A stretch of DNA of 64,000 nucleotides from Gracilariopsis chorda (Eukaryota > Rhodophyta > Florideophyceae > Gracilariales > Gracilariaceae). The stretch covers positions 98,742-162,741 of the forward strand of contig NBIV01000197.1 in NCBI GenBank assembly GCA_003194525.1, given 5' to 3'. Every line of letters starts with the position of its first letter. Within the stretch, counting starts at the first letter, position 1. The notes below the pieces were generated by a model. That model did not search any database. It was not told the origin of the DNA and worked only from the letters and a program-made list of their open reading frames with translations. This document shows, one piece after another, positions 1 through 11,212 of the stretch. The position numbers and the translations under genes are program-made.

Positions 1-785
1 GAGATCCCACTTGAGCTTGAAACTGGAGGAGACGCTTGGCTCCTTCGGTTCCCCATATTCAAAATAGCCGCACGGGTCACATTGGTGAAATTTTGCAATT
101 CAGTGTCCAAACCATCGATGTAAACTGCAACTAGCGACTCGTCGTCATGGAGACGACCAATGCGGGCCATGAGGCTCATGAACCTGTCGCTATATTCTTG
201 CACGGATTCCGAAGGCTTGTGGACAATCTTCATGAGCTCACGAATCAGCTTGCCTCAGATCGCAGGAGACCCGAAATGGTGAAGAAATGTTGCGTATAGC
301 TCTTGCGAGCTGAAACAGAAAAGGTTACTCTCTGACCATTGGAGATCGAATCCGTTTAGAGTCGCTAGCAACACCGAGTACCATAGGCACTGAAGCACCT
401 CGTGTGCCTCCAATAGCGCTTTGATTTCTCCAAGGGACTCGAACAGATTTTCGGTAGCCATAGACCGGCTTCCACTGAAAGAAGGCAGCACTGGTATGCG
501 GTAGCTCGATCCACGCCTGCGGTCCAGTCCAACAATACCAGTAAGCACGCTCCCTGACGCCGCGATCAACTTCTGGGTTGTCTCGATCCGCTTCTCCGCC
601 GTGTCTACCAGCTCCATAATTCCACGTTGCTTTTCTTCTACTCCTTTGAGGCGTTTATCAAATTCCGCCTTCCTGGTGCGATCCAAGTTAGTGAGATCAA
701 CAAGCGAAAGCTCGTAAAACGCCACCTCCACCTTCATAAAAGACGAAGATAAGTTCTTCATTTCCAGCTGCTGCCGCTGCAGCAA
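1..785 (-). pseudogene. LTR-retrotransposon gag fragment with in-frame stop, running off the window edge
   Basis: The minus-strand frame is open from about 837 to the window edge, except for one in-frame TGA at 255-257. The part before the stop has a charged helical segment (residues about 20-70) typical of gag N-termini. The part after it, lying at 1-254, reads KPSESVQEYSDRFMSLMARI and then a segment ending YIDGLDTELQNF. This matches the layout of the Retrotrans_gag domain, where a tail of this kind follows the helical core. The two halves keep one frame, so the TGA looks like a point nonsense mutation. The first internal Met is near 761; no Met opens the frame upstream. The rest of the element lies outside the window. 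It is not obviously the same family as the gypsy element at the other end. The family call is by domain pattern only. Confidence 0.6.
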
Positions 786-1148
786 TTGCGTTAAAGACAG
801 CGCAGGGTTTCCTTCGACCTTCTGACGTAGGGCTAAAACCTAGCTTGTTCGATTGAAAAAAATGTGGTGGCTCGTACCAGAGCGATGAAGGCAAGAGAGG
901 AGTTCAATCAAACACCTGCTGGTTTTTTCGAGTTTACTGGGCGTACCATCCGTCAGCCTTTAGGTACTGCTGACGGTGGGGCCGGGTGTCAAACACAGTG
1001 GGGCCTGTACTTCCCTAACTAGTGGACTATCCGTACAGAAACTAAAAAAGCCGTTGTCAGTAAACAAAATGATCTAGGACATGTACTTCAATCCATTTTG
1101 AGTCAAGCATATCATCTCGGACTCCACCCACGTCCGTTATGACTGACA
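786..1148. other. No gene recognised; possible retrotransposon leader
   Basis: This stretch lies upstream of the gag fragment. On the minus strand near 870-885 it contains TGGTACGAGCC, which could be a tRNA primer-binding site because it starts with TGG. There is also a short inverted repeat, CCGTCAGC...GCTGACGG, at about 949-975. I see no coding signal and no second LTR. Confidence 0.3.
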
Positions 1149-1517
1149 ATGAGGTGGCCACGGCGTTTGACAGGACAGGCAGTGCAATATGATCTCAATC
1201 ATGGCGCTTTATTCTACGCATTCCGGAAGGGTGAGAATACGGCTTTGATGATTACATGCTCGCAATGCGGAAACGGAGACAAGTCAAACATTGACCCGAC
1301 CACGATTCCCTTAGAAACTTGTCCTGTGAACGCAAACCCGTTGTGTCGTGGCGACGGATCCAGGTGCAGTGAAGATTATGAGTGCTGTGGATCCGACATT
1401 TGCAAGGGCACGAAATTCTTTGGACAGGTTACATGTGAACCGTGCTACCAAAGCGGGACTAGATGCAGTTCCAGCAGTGATTTTGCGGAAACCTGCGTTG
1501 CTGCTCCAAAAGGCTAG
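1149..1517 (+). CDS. Small cysteine-rich protein, knottin-like spacing
   Basis: This 122-residue frame starts at an ATG and has 12 cysteines in its C-terminal two thirds. The central block, around residues 65-85, has the spacing C-x6-C-x5-C-C-x4-C. Similar spacing marks inhibitor-cystine-knot (knottin) and related secreted mini-domains. A shorter cysteine block follows. I see no signal peptide: the N-terminus is basic and polar, so the true 5' end may be lost or lie in an upstream exon. I do not recognise a family and cysteine spacing alone does not give a function. The ORF sits between retrotransposon debris and a damaged membrane-protein gene, so it may be a fragment. Confidence 0.35.
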   Translation: MRWPRRLTGQAVQYDLNHGALFYAFRKGENTALMITCSQCGNGDKSNIDPTTIPLETCPVNANPLCRGDGSRCSEDYECCGSDICKGTKFFGQVTCEPCYQSGTRCSSSSDFAETCVAAPKG

Positions 1518-1980
1518 GACCGAAGAGATGCAGGTAACTGGTTGAACCAAGCAGGGTGGTGGTTTATTGGTACCAAAGTCTGGTGCTGATGTCACTGGAG
1601 TGGTTGATGTTTACTAGCGGTGTGGGTATGAAACATTGAGCTTCAGTTCACCTCGGTGCATGGTCAGGGTAATGCAAGAGTGTTGCATCTGCCGGTTTGA
1701 GAAGTATATAACTTTCCATTTAACCTCGGAGCTAGTGTTAGAGGCGGTTCGTGACGCAATTGATGTTGTGGATGAAAAGATTTAGGGGATCAAATTTCCC
1801 CTTTACTCTCATGATGGAGGTTCGCGGTGGCACGGAGAGATCTAGAGAGTTACGTGGTTCTTTTTGATTTTGAAATCTCGTGAAGTGGCCCAAGTATCTT
1901 TCAGAAGAGTACGGTGAACAAAGCTCCCCCTCACGCCCACGCGCGAGGCACGTCGCCTTTACCTCCTTAACCGTCCGCGC
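1518..1980. other. No gene recognised
   Basis: Only short accidental open frames are present. I see no repeat, LTR or RNA gene that I can support. Confidence 0.4.
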
Positions 1981-3455
1981 CTATGTCAAACCATTTGGTC
2001 TTACCAGACGACGACCTTCACAGGCAATTTGCGAGCAGCACGCCACGTGCCTGATATTTTCAAGATGTTGTACCACTCTGTCGCCATCGCCTTCCATGAA
2101 GCCCACATGGGCTGACTCTCCATTTATGCACACAAATCTCTGCATGGTCACGCGCTGATCCTGCTCCTGTTCTTTACCGTGCTGCAGCGGGTTGGCACGC
2201 GTGTCATGTCCCAGAAGCTCGCGCACCATATGAAACCCAAGATGAGTCACATCTGCTCTGGATGACAGTAGTGCCGCAGTAGTCTTGTTCACTGCAAATG
2301 CAGCCACTGCTCCGATCACAAGCAGAATAAGGTTCATCAATGGACGTTTTATGGTTATTTCTGCAGCCCAAGTTCGGCTGTCCATGACACTCGATCCATT
2401 TGCGAATGTTCGATGACGCAAGGCGACTTCCTCTTGTTCTTGAAGGTGGAGGCTCTTCGTCACGGCTACCAAAACGGTATTTAATACTTTCTCGGGTGGA
2501 AAAGCGCAGTCCAGGCTTGCCATAACCACACCATTGGCGGAATCTGATATCGGTTCTACCCTTCGTATTTCGCATGTCGAATTGTTGGGTTGCCGCACAG
2601 CATCGGCTAAGACACCTAGATGCACATAGCTCTCATAATTTGACACTTTCGAATGAAAAACATCTCCATTTGGCATTGCCCACTTCACCCCGAACCCCAA
2701 CACTACAACCTTCTTACTTGAAACCAGAACTGAAAACAAGGCTCCTATCTTTAAGTCCTGTACTGCCATTAAAAGTCCTGGTACCCTTAGTTCTTCTGTC
2801 TTGCTGACCACCTTCGCAAAATCAGAATCTATAATCGGAAGCAAGAACGAACACATGGAGAGGGACGACCTCACTTCCCCAAGTGATGAATTCAGGTCCA
2901 ATGGTACACATAGCTGATTAAGAACAGCAGATCTCCCGTATCTAGCTCTCTCACGGGTCTCTGATAAAGAGCGTAGTCTCCTCCGCTGCAAGCATCGAGA
3001 GTTTTTTCTGAATGTACTGCGATAAATGTTGACCCAATACTCACTACCGGTGTCGTACAGCGCGCAAAAAGTGGAACTATCAGGAGTTTCTTTCTTAATT
3101 TGAGCTGCGTATGAGAACCATTAGCGAAGCCAACGCCGTATCGACCACGCAACCAAGAGAAACCGAGAGATGGGTCATCCGAATTTGCAAACACAAAAGC
3201 CCGCCTATACGAGTTGAAGCTGAAGACGTCTTGCTTGCTCAATGCGACCAGTTTGTTCACGATAATCTGTAGGTTTGCGATTATGATGGTTGTGATTAGA
3301 GCAGCCACGATGCTGTTAAGGTTATCGCTTGAGAATTGAATGTTGGACAACGTCAGATTGGGATTGAAGTTTAAACCTTCCTCAATTGACAGAATATCGG
3401 ATATGGAGCTAAGCCCAGAGAAGCTAACTCGAAAGTAAGAGAAAAGAGATGCCAT
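1981..3455 (-). pseudogene. Two-pass membrane protein gene split by a frameshift
   Basis: Two overlapping minus-strand frames appear to be one gene. The upstream frame starts at an ATG at 3455 (a non-ATG open frame continues to 3482) and ends at 2892. It has one hydrophobic helix about 45-70 residues in, rich in Ile/Val/Leu. The downstream frame runs from about 2991 to 1981 with no ATG at its beginning. It has a second hydrophobic helix (about residues 218-236) followed by a basic tail. They overlap by about 100 bp and a single-base shift there would join them. The joined product would have about 480 residues, with a soluble loop of roughly 350 residues between the helices that contains several cysteines. 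I do not recognise the family. The lesion could be a mutation or an assembly indel; I see no convincing intron. Confidence 0.45.
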
Positions 3456-4736
3456 TCTTGTAGGAGCACAGAGCAATTGCAAGCAACCTCCATAGATGTT
3501 GAATTGCTTTCCATTGGATAGCGTGTGCTTTCCGAGTTGCGCAACTTGAATGCAAATACGCCTTTTAGTTTGGAGGGTTAGGGAGCGTTGAACGCACGAA
3601 AGTAGTTCTTGTTCAGACCTCCTCTCCTCGTAACGTCAAACGAGAGTAAGGGTTAGCGGTCCAAGTCAAGGATTGTGTGCGCAGATAGGTACATCTTTGG
3701 TGTACGATTCATACATCATGAATTTGCCAGGGACGTACTTGTGACGTACTGTTTCGCCTCTTAGAGAAGTCATAGTCACCGCTTTTCTGGAAAGCTGTAG
3801 TCAACGTCCTTCAAGAAGAATTAAGAAATGGGTTGCTGACTATATATACAAGTGAATTTGCAGCTTCCCTGGAGACGAATGCGGCAGACTTGTAACATAT
3901 GCGCTGCTTCCATTTTTCGTTTTCTTTGAATCAGGTTTCAAGGAATGCGAAGATATTCGCATTCCCTGAAACGTAATTTGCCATATGCACAAAGAACAAA
4001 TCATAATACTTCCTAAACGCTCTGCTCCTAATTCGTAAATGGCGTCCTTATTTTTGTCTACGCCGGTTTGAGAAATTCGTATCTTGGGGCAGTCTAAACC
4101 AATTCTAGTATGTTTTAGCTCATTAGAAAGCTATTAGCACAAGCTCATCTATTTACACAAAAGTTTGAGAAAAAACACAAGAAAACCATGGCACACAAAC
4201 AGCTTAAATACATTACACGCAGTGGTTGCAAACCGCTGCAAACAGTTCTGCCTGGAGCCCTGTTTCAAAATTGTAAGAGCACCTCCCCATGCTCAGCTCC
4301 AAGTTTCACTCGAAATGCGCTGACAACACATAGTACACTTGCGACCATATAACTGGCTCAACCAACGAACAAACGACAGTATCCGTAAGCAAAATCCGCC
4401 GCTCTAACTGGAGCAGGGCGAATTTTCCATACTTTTTCTAAAACTTAGCCTTCGATTGGACTTGGATTGGAGCCAAAGCAATCGTGCGAAAATCGTGTCA
4501 TTTGTGTGAATGGAGACACGCTGGCCACCAGTTGGGACGTGGTTTACAGTCCACTCGTCCCGACTGGAGGCAGCAAATAAATGACCTCGCTGATATGCCT
4601 TCACCAGCATGACGGGAGGAGGAAGACAGTGGAGAAGCCACAAAGCTAGACACAGCTACAATTTGGAACTCGATTTTATACATTCCATTTCAAATCCAAA
4701 CACAAGCATTTAGGGTGATAATTCCTTTTGATACAC
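3456..4736. other. Intergenic; contains an inverted copy of a dispersed repeat
   Basis: No gene is supported. The only structure I can identify is the repeat at 4445-4640, listed separately. Positions 4728-4736 hold TTGATACAC, the left copy of the target-site duplication of the transposon that begins at 4737. Confidence 0.5.
4445..4640 (-). repeat. Dispersed repeat, copy 1 (minus orientation)
   Basis: Read on the minus strand this stretch matches 23505-23700 on the plus strand. Shared blocks include GCGAGGTCAT, GAGTGGACTGTAAAC, CAACTGGT and GATTGGACT at similar spacing. The match fades at both ends. No terminal inverted repeat is evident, so the element class is unknown. Confidence 0.55.
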
Positions 4737-4976
4737 GGGAAAGGGCTAAACTACACGACGTAGATAGTGTAGGCGAGTCAGCGCGCATTTGCACCAATAA
4801 AATGAAAGAGTCAGCGGGCACGTGCCACGGCGAGCTGCACAGGTGCCCGTGCCACTTCAGATCTTACTGTAGCCAATAATACGCCCCTATTTTGGATTTC
4901 AACCAGTAGATCCGCAGAGTCAGAGCATTCCCTCTATCCCTGCTCTCTCCGGCCGCCAAGTCAGCACAACGTAAAT
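4737..4976 (+). repeat. MULE left terminal inverted repeat (240 bp)
   Basis: This repeat is the inverse of 12603-12842. Two mismatches lie at bases 7-8 and two lie about 70 bases in; the rest is identical up to the shared end ACAACGTAAAT, after which similarity stops abruptly. Confidence 0.95.
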
Positions 4977-5156
4977 GAGATGTAGATGCAGTCGAGGTCA
5001 CCGCGCGGCGTCGTCAAAATGTGTGGGAATGACAGATACGTCAGGTACTACGTCCTCCTTCACATCTTCGACGACCCTTTCAAAGACTGCTGACTCTCTC
5101 TACGCCCCAATCTCCTTCCCGGACCGCTCTCGTGTACTATTGTATTGCTTTGAGCA

Positions 5157-6278
5157 ATGGAGCAAAAAAAAGCGTCTGATTACGTAGATATTCTCCGAGA
5201 ACATGAACTTTATAAAACCTTTACGTCGTTCTGGGAGAATCTTGAAAAGCGTACGCAAATGCGCATCAGTGATGGCTCTGCGAGTTCCGAAGTTTTTTTT
5301 GCGGTTGTGAAGGACCATGTAGCCAGAATCTTGATCGCAGAAGGCAAAGAAACATCACCGGTTTCTTTGGTACATAGTTCAAAACCTGACTCGGAAATGT
5401 GTAGCTATTTGATCTCAACAGCTGTTTTGAACATGGTACCTTCTGTTGGTGTGGCTTTTGCCTCATGTTATATTGGAGTGATGCTGACAAGGCTATCGAA
5501 GTCATTCAAGGGAGAGATGGGAAACATACCGGAAGAGGATTTGGAAGTGTTCAAGAAGTGGTTTACCTTTAAAGGTAATGGTGATACAGAGATAAACATC
5601 GTTTTAGTCCCATTGAACATGTCTAACAGCCATTGGGGTGTTTTGGTAGGGAAAAAAATTGTCAATGCGGCGCGATGAACGCAACGATGGACGGTTTGGT
5701 TTGGAGACAGTCTTGGAATGTCTGTTGATCGAAGGATTCTGAAACGCTTCTCTTTCTTGTTTCCCTTTCGCCTCACAGGAGATGAAGCGCTACGTGCAGT
5801 GATATCGGAGCGGAACTACATGCTACAGGTAAAAGTTTTTAAGCGACAAAAGGACTCGCACAGCTGTGGTTGCTATGTTGTTTCCCTTTTCACCATGTTC
5901 AGTGCGGACCACGGATGTATCCCGAAGCGAACCTACGCCTCTGGGTACAGCCGAGCATTGACTGAGAGGATTCGATGGATGTCCATTAGAATCCGGATTG
6001 TACACATACTCATGGCGAAGGAGTTCTTTCAAACCGACATTGTTACTGAAACAATGGTCGTACGGCTCCGGTCAGAGCATCGTTTAGAACTCCTTCGCAT
6101 GAGGAAGGAAGTTAAACAACGGCAGCATACGAAACGAAGCGTGGAGCGGAGCATTGGGATGCAGACTGGAAAGGAAGAAGCTGGAAAGGAAGAGGGAACG
6201 GATGTGAATACAGTTCTGGGAGAACGAAAAGCAGGAGAAGGAAAGGTCGTGGATGTTTTCAACGACCCCTGTAGATAG
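5157..6278 (+). pseudogene. Ulp1/SENP-like C48 cysteine protease with in-frame TGA
   Basis: Ulp1-family proteases cleave SUMO or other ubiquitin-like tags. The frame has 373 codons from the ATG at 5157, interrupted only by a TGA at 5676-5678. All catalytic positions can be seen: His159 in NSHWGVLV, Asp184 in FGDSLG, Gln231 and Cys237 in RQKDSHSCGCYVV. The 47-residue and 6-residue spacings fit Ulp1; the His-to-Asp gap is slightly long and contains the stop. The N-terminal 150 residues are helical and include the usual region preceding the active site. The C-terminal 100 residues are charged and rich in Lys/Glu. The frame continues past its TAG (6276-6278) into the next ORF. The stop either inactivates the protein or needs readthrough. 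It is the first plus-strand gene inside the MULE. Confidence 0.8.
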
Positions 6279-6293
6279 ACGAATATTCAGCCA

Positions 6294-7982
6294 ATGCCGT
6301 TGGGTACGCGCGACTCTGAGGCACGGGCTATACGGAAAAGCCAGCGAACAAAGCGTGTTCATGAGCCGAACCAAAACTCTGTTCAGAGCAGTGGGATGTG
6401 TCTATCCCTGAAGATTCGCATGAAGCGACGAGTGCAGTTTTCTGATTCTGCTCCGGTTGTAGCGGACATTTTGAACACATTGATTGAGATATGTGTATCA
6501 CAGCGCTCCAGGATGGTGCACAAAGCGCTAGGTGAGAAAACTGGAAGACGTTCTGAAGTAAGTGGAGTATCAGGTGTAGAACAGGAGCAGAAAAGGATTC
6601 AGACTGGAGGAGGTAGTGAAGTAGACATGGAAATTGACGGAAATTCACCAGCAAAGACGATCAGTCGGATACAGGCACAGGTAGAAGTTGAAGCTGAAGA
6701 AGGAGTGAAGGATACCGCGGCGCCTTCCGAGCTGAAGGCAGAAACTGAAAAACATATTGAAGAGAAGAAGCAGGCTTCTGAGAATGGTGGTCAAGCTCAA
6801 GAGCTCAATGAAGAGCTGGCAGCCTGTTCTGACGCTCAGATACAGGAGAAGCCGCACATGGAGCTACCATCAATGACTAGGTGTGAAGGACGCACTACGA
6901 AGACCGGGTCATGCACTGAGGATCAGGCAGACGTCCAAGAGACATTTGAAAACAATGGAAGGCGTTTATGGGTTGATGTGAAACTTCAGGACGGTGGTGA
7001 ATGTAAGACAGAACTTGCGATGTCGAACGAGAGGCTTGTCTCAGCTCTGAATGGTTTAAAGGAGGTCTTTGACCTCCCTGCACTGTTTGCCTACATCGCT
7101 AAGAACTTTGGCTACCTTTATGCTGTACAATACTTCTCAGTGTTGCAGACGAGGAAGTCGAGGTCGTCTGCGCTGCTCACTGGAAAATTGCAGTGTCTGC
7201 GGCACAAGTCGCAGTGCCGCTCCAACATTCGGGCAAAGTTCTATCCCATTGCGAGATGTTGGGTAATTGAACAGGACCTGATACACACGCACACCCCCCA
7301 ACAACTTCCATGCCACGATGATGTTGTAAGAAGGAGGTTTGAGGGCATTCGCTCCTCTTTAGCCTCCCTTCTACAAGAATGGAAAGACGACATACGGAAA
7401 AATGGAGAATATGTACGTCTGTCATGCATATTTCGAACCATATCCCCCTTCCAGGGAGCCGAGTTCTACAACAGCTCATCATGCTACCTCCTAGAGCATT
7501 CACATGGTCCTTTATCTCAAAGCGATGAAGAAACCGGAAGCGAAGACGATATGGCGTATGGCGACTCCAGTGGGGCTGAGGACTTTTATCCCGTCTATTT
7601 CGTGTTGCATAGCACGAAATGCCCTGAGAGGGGAGGTGTTTTTGATGGCCGTGCTTCGCAAAGAGCAGTTCACGAACCCAAACCCGAGCTTTGGAAGCAA
7701 CACTCCTCGGTTTCACAGGACGGAGGTAGGCCGTTTTCCAATGTACCGAAGAGGCCGCAGCAAGGACCTATCTCAGGGGAAGGCATCGGGAAAGGTGGCG
7801 TAAACGATGTAAAATGCTCGGATGGACTTCTGGATAACGCGTTTAACGTCGAGAGTGGCGTAAGAGGCGATTTTGGTAATTCTTTTGAAGCTGACCCCCT
7901 GCTGCTTCTCCGAACTCCTCAACACAAACATTGGACGCAAAATGCGAGCGTGCACGCCACAGCGCTGTGGGCGCCGAATTAG
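6294..7982 (+). CDS. MULE-encoded acidic protein with FAR1/WRKY-GCM1-like zinc finger
   Basis: A 562-residue frame starts at an ATG 15 bases after the protease stop and in the same frame. About residues 1-240 are Lys/Glu/Gln-rich and low in complexity. Residues about 260-335 carry the pattern expected of a FAR1-like DNA-binding domain: an aromatic helix (FAYIAKNFGYLYAVQYFS), basic residues, then Cys-x5-Cys near 301-307, a Trp-Val-Ile strand and His-Thr-His near 330. The C-terminus is Ser/Gly/Pro-rich. FAR1-like fingers are common in MULE transposases, where they bind terminal repeats. A second such domain is in the following ORF, so this protein could be an accessory DNA-binding subunit. It could also be the C-terminal part of a protease-fingers polyprotein if the preceding TAG is bypassed. 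Confidence 0.6.
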   Translation: MPLGTRDSEARAIRKSQRTKRVHEPNQNSVQSSGMCLSLKIRMKRRVQFSDSAPVVADILNTLIEICVSQRSRMVHKALGEKTGRRSEVSGVSGVEQEQKRIQTGGGSEVDMEIDGNSPAKTISRIQAQVEVEAEEGVKDTAAPSELKAETEKHIEEKKQASENGGQAQELNEELAACSDAQIQEKPHMELPSMTRCEGRTTKTGSCTEDQADVQETFENNGRRLWVDVKLQDGGECKTELAMSNERLVSALNGLKEVFDLPALFAYIAKNFGYLYAVQYFSVLQTRKSRSSALLTGKLQCLRHKSQCRSNIRAKFYPIARCWVIEQDLIHTHTPQQLPCHDDVVRRRFEGIRSSLASLLQEWKDDIRKNGEYVRLSCIFRTISPFQGAEFYNSSSCYLLEHSHGPLSQSDEETGSEDDMAYGDSSGAEDFYPVYFVLHSTKCPERGGVFDGRASQRAVHEPKPELWKQHSSVSQDGGRPFSNVPKRPQQGPISGEGIGKGGVNDVKCSDGLLDNAFNVESGVRGDFGNSFEADPLLLLRTPQHKHWTQNASVHATALWAPN

Positions 7983-7990
7983 GCTCAAAA

Positions 7991-10924
7991 ATGAGTGATG
8001 AGAGTGAAACTCTGAACGCAAACGTTGCATATGCGCAGCAGATTTCAGATGAGCAATCCGTTGAAGAAGAGGAGGCGCTGCTCATTGATCGATTCTTAGA
8101 TGAAGAAGAGGAGGTTCCTTCATGCTTCTTCGAAGACTCTGATAGTGGCATCCTGAATGAAGAAAAATCGGAATCGAAGGAGAAGGATGGCCTTGAAGAG
8201 AAGGACGAAAAGTACTGGACAGAAGATGGTGATGAAGAACTGGGCACGGAATCCGTACAGAACACGATACCGAATGAGAGAATTGAGGAGTGTTTTAAAG
8301 CAGCAGTTTTAGCCTATCTGGAAAACCTTCCTCTCAATGCTCCTGGTGTCGCAGTTCTGAAGGAAGTTCAATTTATCGCGGACTGCTTCGGGTACAGCTT
8401 ATTAATAAGGACTTCTATATACTTTGGAGAACGAAAGCGATCGCCGGATAAGGCAAAGTCTCCCAAGAGTCGTGGTGCTGAACGTGGGAATAGAAGGGGG
8501 CTGAAGAAGGGAATCTTGAAGTGCGATCAATAAAATAACAAGATGAGGCGATGCCTCTTCTCGATAACGATTAAGACGGAGGATTCTCGGCAGGAGGGAG
8601 ATGGTGGAATGATCTACGTGGCTAATTTAAATGGTGGTAAACATGGACATGGTCCCTCTGGGAGCTTTGGTATTAGACATCTCAAGCCGCAAATGCGTTC
8701 TGAAGCGATACATATGACGAAAGATTTGCATAGGAGCTTTAGAGATACCATACGATACCTGGAAGACAAGTACAATCAAAAGATAAATCCGGTATCGGCG
8801 AGGAAGAAGTTGAGGTATGCTTCCTCCACAAGCAATCCCCGCGATTTGGAATGTGTAAGGTTGTGTGATCTGCTCTTTTCGTTGATCCAGTAGGATGCAG
8901 GGAATAAGGGATTCTTCGCTGCGCATGATTCGGGTAGGATGAAGTACGCTTGTTGGTCGTTTCGAGAGTGGATGGAAGACTACCAGAAGTTCGGCATTGT
9001 TCCGGGGGTATCTATTGATTGTAAAGCCATAGCCAATAGATACGGTTTCCCTCTGGTCACCATTAATGGAAGAGCCAATGATGGTCATGTGTTGACATTT
9101 TTCATGGGATACATGTGCTCCGAAACAGAAGAGGACTTCGTACGAATTCTGTCCTACTTCAAGTCTATAGTCGCCGTCTCACCGGCGATGGTAGTGATGG
9201 ACCAGAACACTGCGTGTATAAATGCAGCTGAGAAGGTGTTCAACTCGTCCTATATAAGCCTCAACGAATGGCATCTGAACGAGAATCAGAAGAAGAATGT
9301 GGCCAATTGGTGTAGAAAGATTGGTAAGATGGAGTGGATGCACGATTTGAAGAAAGACCTGTTCAACCTCAGAAATTCATATACGTTGGAAACGCTTTTC
9401 GGAAGGAGAAGAATGCTAGAATCCAAGTACTTTGATGCTCTTGACGATCGTCTCCCTGTGTGGTATAAGTACTTGTACCACTATAAGCCGCATATGCTGG
9501 TGTCTTGCTTCCGGAATGCGGTTATACCTACCCGTTACATGTTCCAAGGAACTGGCTACACCGAATCTTCTAACTCTGCATACAAGAAGATCATTATATC
9601 GAAGAAGATTCCCTTGTGCAAGGTTCCTTTGGAGGTTCGGCGTATATCCCAAGAACGGGCTGATACCCGGAACTTGGAGCTTGTAAGAACCTTATCTTCT
9701 CAAAGTGGGAGATATCGGAAGACAAGAGAGCTTGAGCACTTTCTACGTGTAGAAGTTGTAGACAGCCTGGTGGCTGAGTACACGAACTACGCCTTGGCGC
9801 GCTTCGTAGATTTGAGCTTTAAGCCCTCGAAGAACTACATTCTTTCCAGCACAGAGGTTGTGGATTATTCACAGGAAGCGTGGCTGGAAGCAATCAGAAA
9901 CCTGGAAAGTAGTTCAACCCCAGCAGTGGGACCTGTAGCTCGCTTTAAGTTGAAATGGGGAAGCCATCTGAGTCAGAGCCAGACTGCGTCGGTGGATGAA
10001 GAGTGCTCATCACAGGAGACTGTTGTGCAATTCTCGAAAAGGTATACGGGGTCAGGGGATGACGTTAAGGCAGAGTTTATTGGTGTCTGTTCCTGTGGGC
10101 AGCCCTGGTCCGTTGGTTTTGCTTGTCGTCACATGGTTCGATGTGCTGTGGTTTATCAGGAAGAATGTCTGCAGTTCCCTGAACTACGAAACATACTAGG
10201 ATACTTCATACCTCTTGAAACGCTTTTCTCTACATACTGGAGAAAAGATACTTCTGCTATGACAGTCCCATACTTGGCGAAACTCAGGTCAGAGACCCGA
10301 TACTTCAACAACGAGGAGATGGATTACCGACTACGCCGTTTTGATGAGTCGACGGAGAAAGATTTTATCCCCATTGACTCAGATATACTTAGAACCAGTA
10401 GAGAAGACTCGGAAGTAGATGGGTACAAAACGTACATAGAAGTAAAAAACATCTACGATGCTTTACATCGACAAGCTACTGGAATAGGACGTGTTGCGGT
10501 GAGTGGAGTTCTACGACTTTTAAGGGATGCCATCGAGGACATTAAGCAAGGAAAAGCGACACACTTCGAAGCTCGAGGTACCTCTAAAACAAGGCTGGCT
10601 TCATTAACAGAACACGCGGAAGAAACAGAGAACACTGTCACTTTACTGCATCCATCGTCTTCTACAAAAGATTTCAGTTCATCAGGGATCCGTCCGCCAA
10701 ACAATAGACGCCACAGGGCACAACGGAGAAAGAAAAGCTCCTTGGAGCGCACGAGAAAGCGAGCGAGGACAAGCCCACATTCATCCCAGGAAGTGTCTCA
10801 GAAAGACTGTCAACCACCTTCAACATCCTCAGAACCAGCGGTGCCACCCTCAACTTCAATAGGCCCAGACATGCAAGACGAAGCACTTCGAATTATGTCA
10901 AAGTCTCTCGGACACATCCACTAG
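7991..10924 (+). pseudogene. MULE transposase (DDE, SWIM) with two in-frame stops
   Basis: The frame is open from 7931 (ATG also at 7991) to 10924 except for TAA at 8531-8533 and TAG at 8891-8893. After an acidic start there is a FAR1-like domain at 8280-8640: GYSLLIRTS, then KCDQ just before the TAA, then FSITIKT and HGHGPSG after it. The stop therefore lies inside one domain. The catalytic core follows, counted from the Met at 8939: Asp27 (GVSIDCK), Asp88 (VVMDQNTAC) with the EWH motif after it, and Glu209 (GYTESSNSAYK). These spacings are typical of MULE transposases. A SWIM zinc finger, CSCG...CRH, lies near 10090-10130. The tail is Ser/Arg-rich with KRARTS-type basic runs, probably nuclear localisation. 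The enzyme would cut and join the element ends. Intact catalytic residues beside two stops are odd. Confidence 0.88.
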
Positions 10925-11212
10925 CTGTAGCATTGACCACAGGCGTTTGATCCCTTTCCTTCTTTCATAATTTCTTTGAGCTCTTTCTGTTCTTCGTAAA
11001 AGCCTTGAGGTCTTGCTTCTTTCGCCTTATGCTTCACTTTAATTCTTTATTCAACTTCTATATATCGTCGCGTATTCTAAAACGTCGTCCAAGAACGCGT
11101 GAACAGTCTTTCTTGCATCTGAGAACCCCGTAATGGAAGCCCAGTTGGAATTGTTCCATGCACCTCGATCACTGAAGAGCCAACGTATCTTTGAAAAGAC
11201 TAAACAATAGTA
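10925..11212. other. Intergenic spacer between convergent MULE genes
   Basis: AT-rich spacer between the 3' ends of the transposase and the antisense acidic gene. It probably holds the polyadenylation signals of both genes, but none was assigned. Confidence 0.4.

Noticed and set aside
5640-5711. A small intron removing the TGA in the protease (GTAGGG...ACAG)
   Set aside because: It would delete the catalytic Asp motif GDSLG that is seen in phase after the stop.
7843-8265. Ser-rich minus-strand frame
   Set aside because: Shadow of the acidic start of the transposase ORF.
8848-8893. A 39-base intron (GTAAGG...TAG) removing the TAG in the transposase
   Set aside because: Shorter than introns normally spliced in large genomes, and it does not explain the other five stops; not fully excluded.
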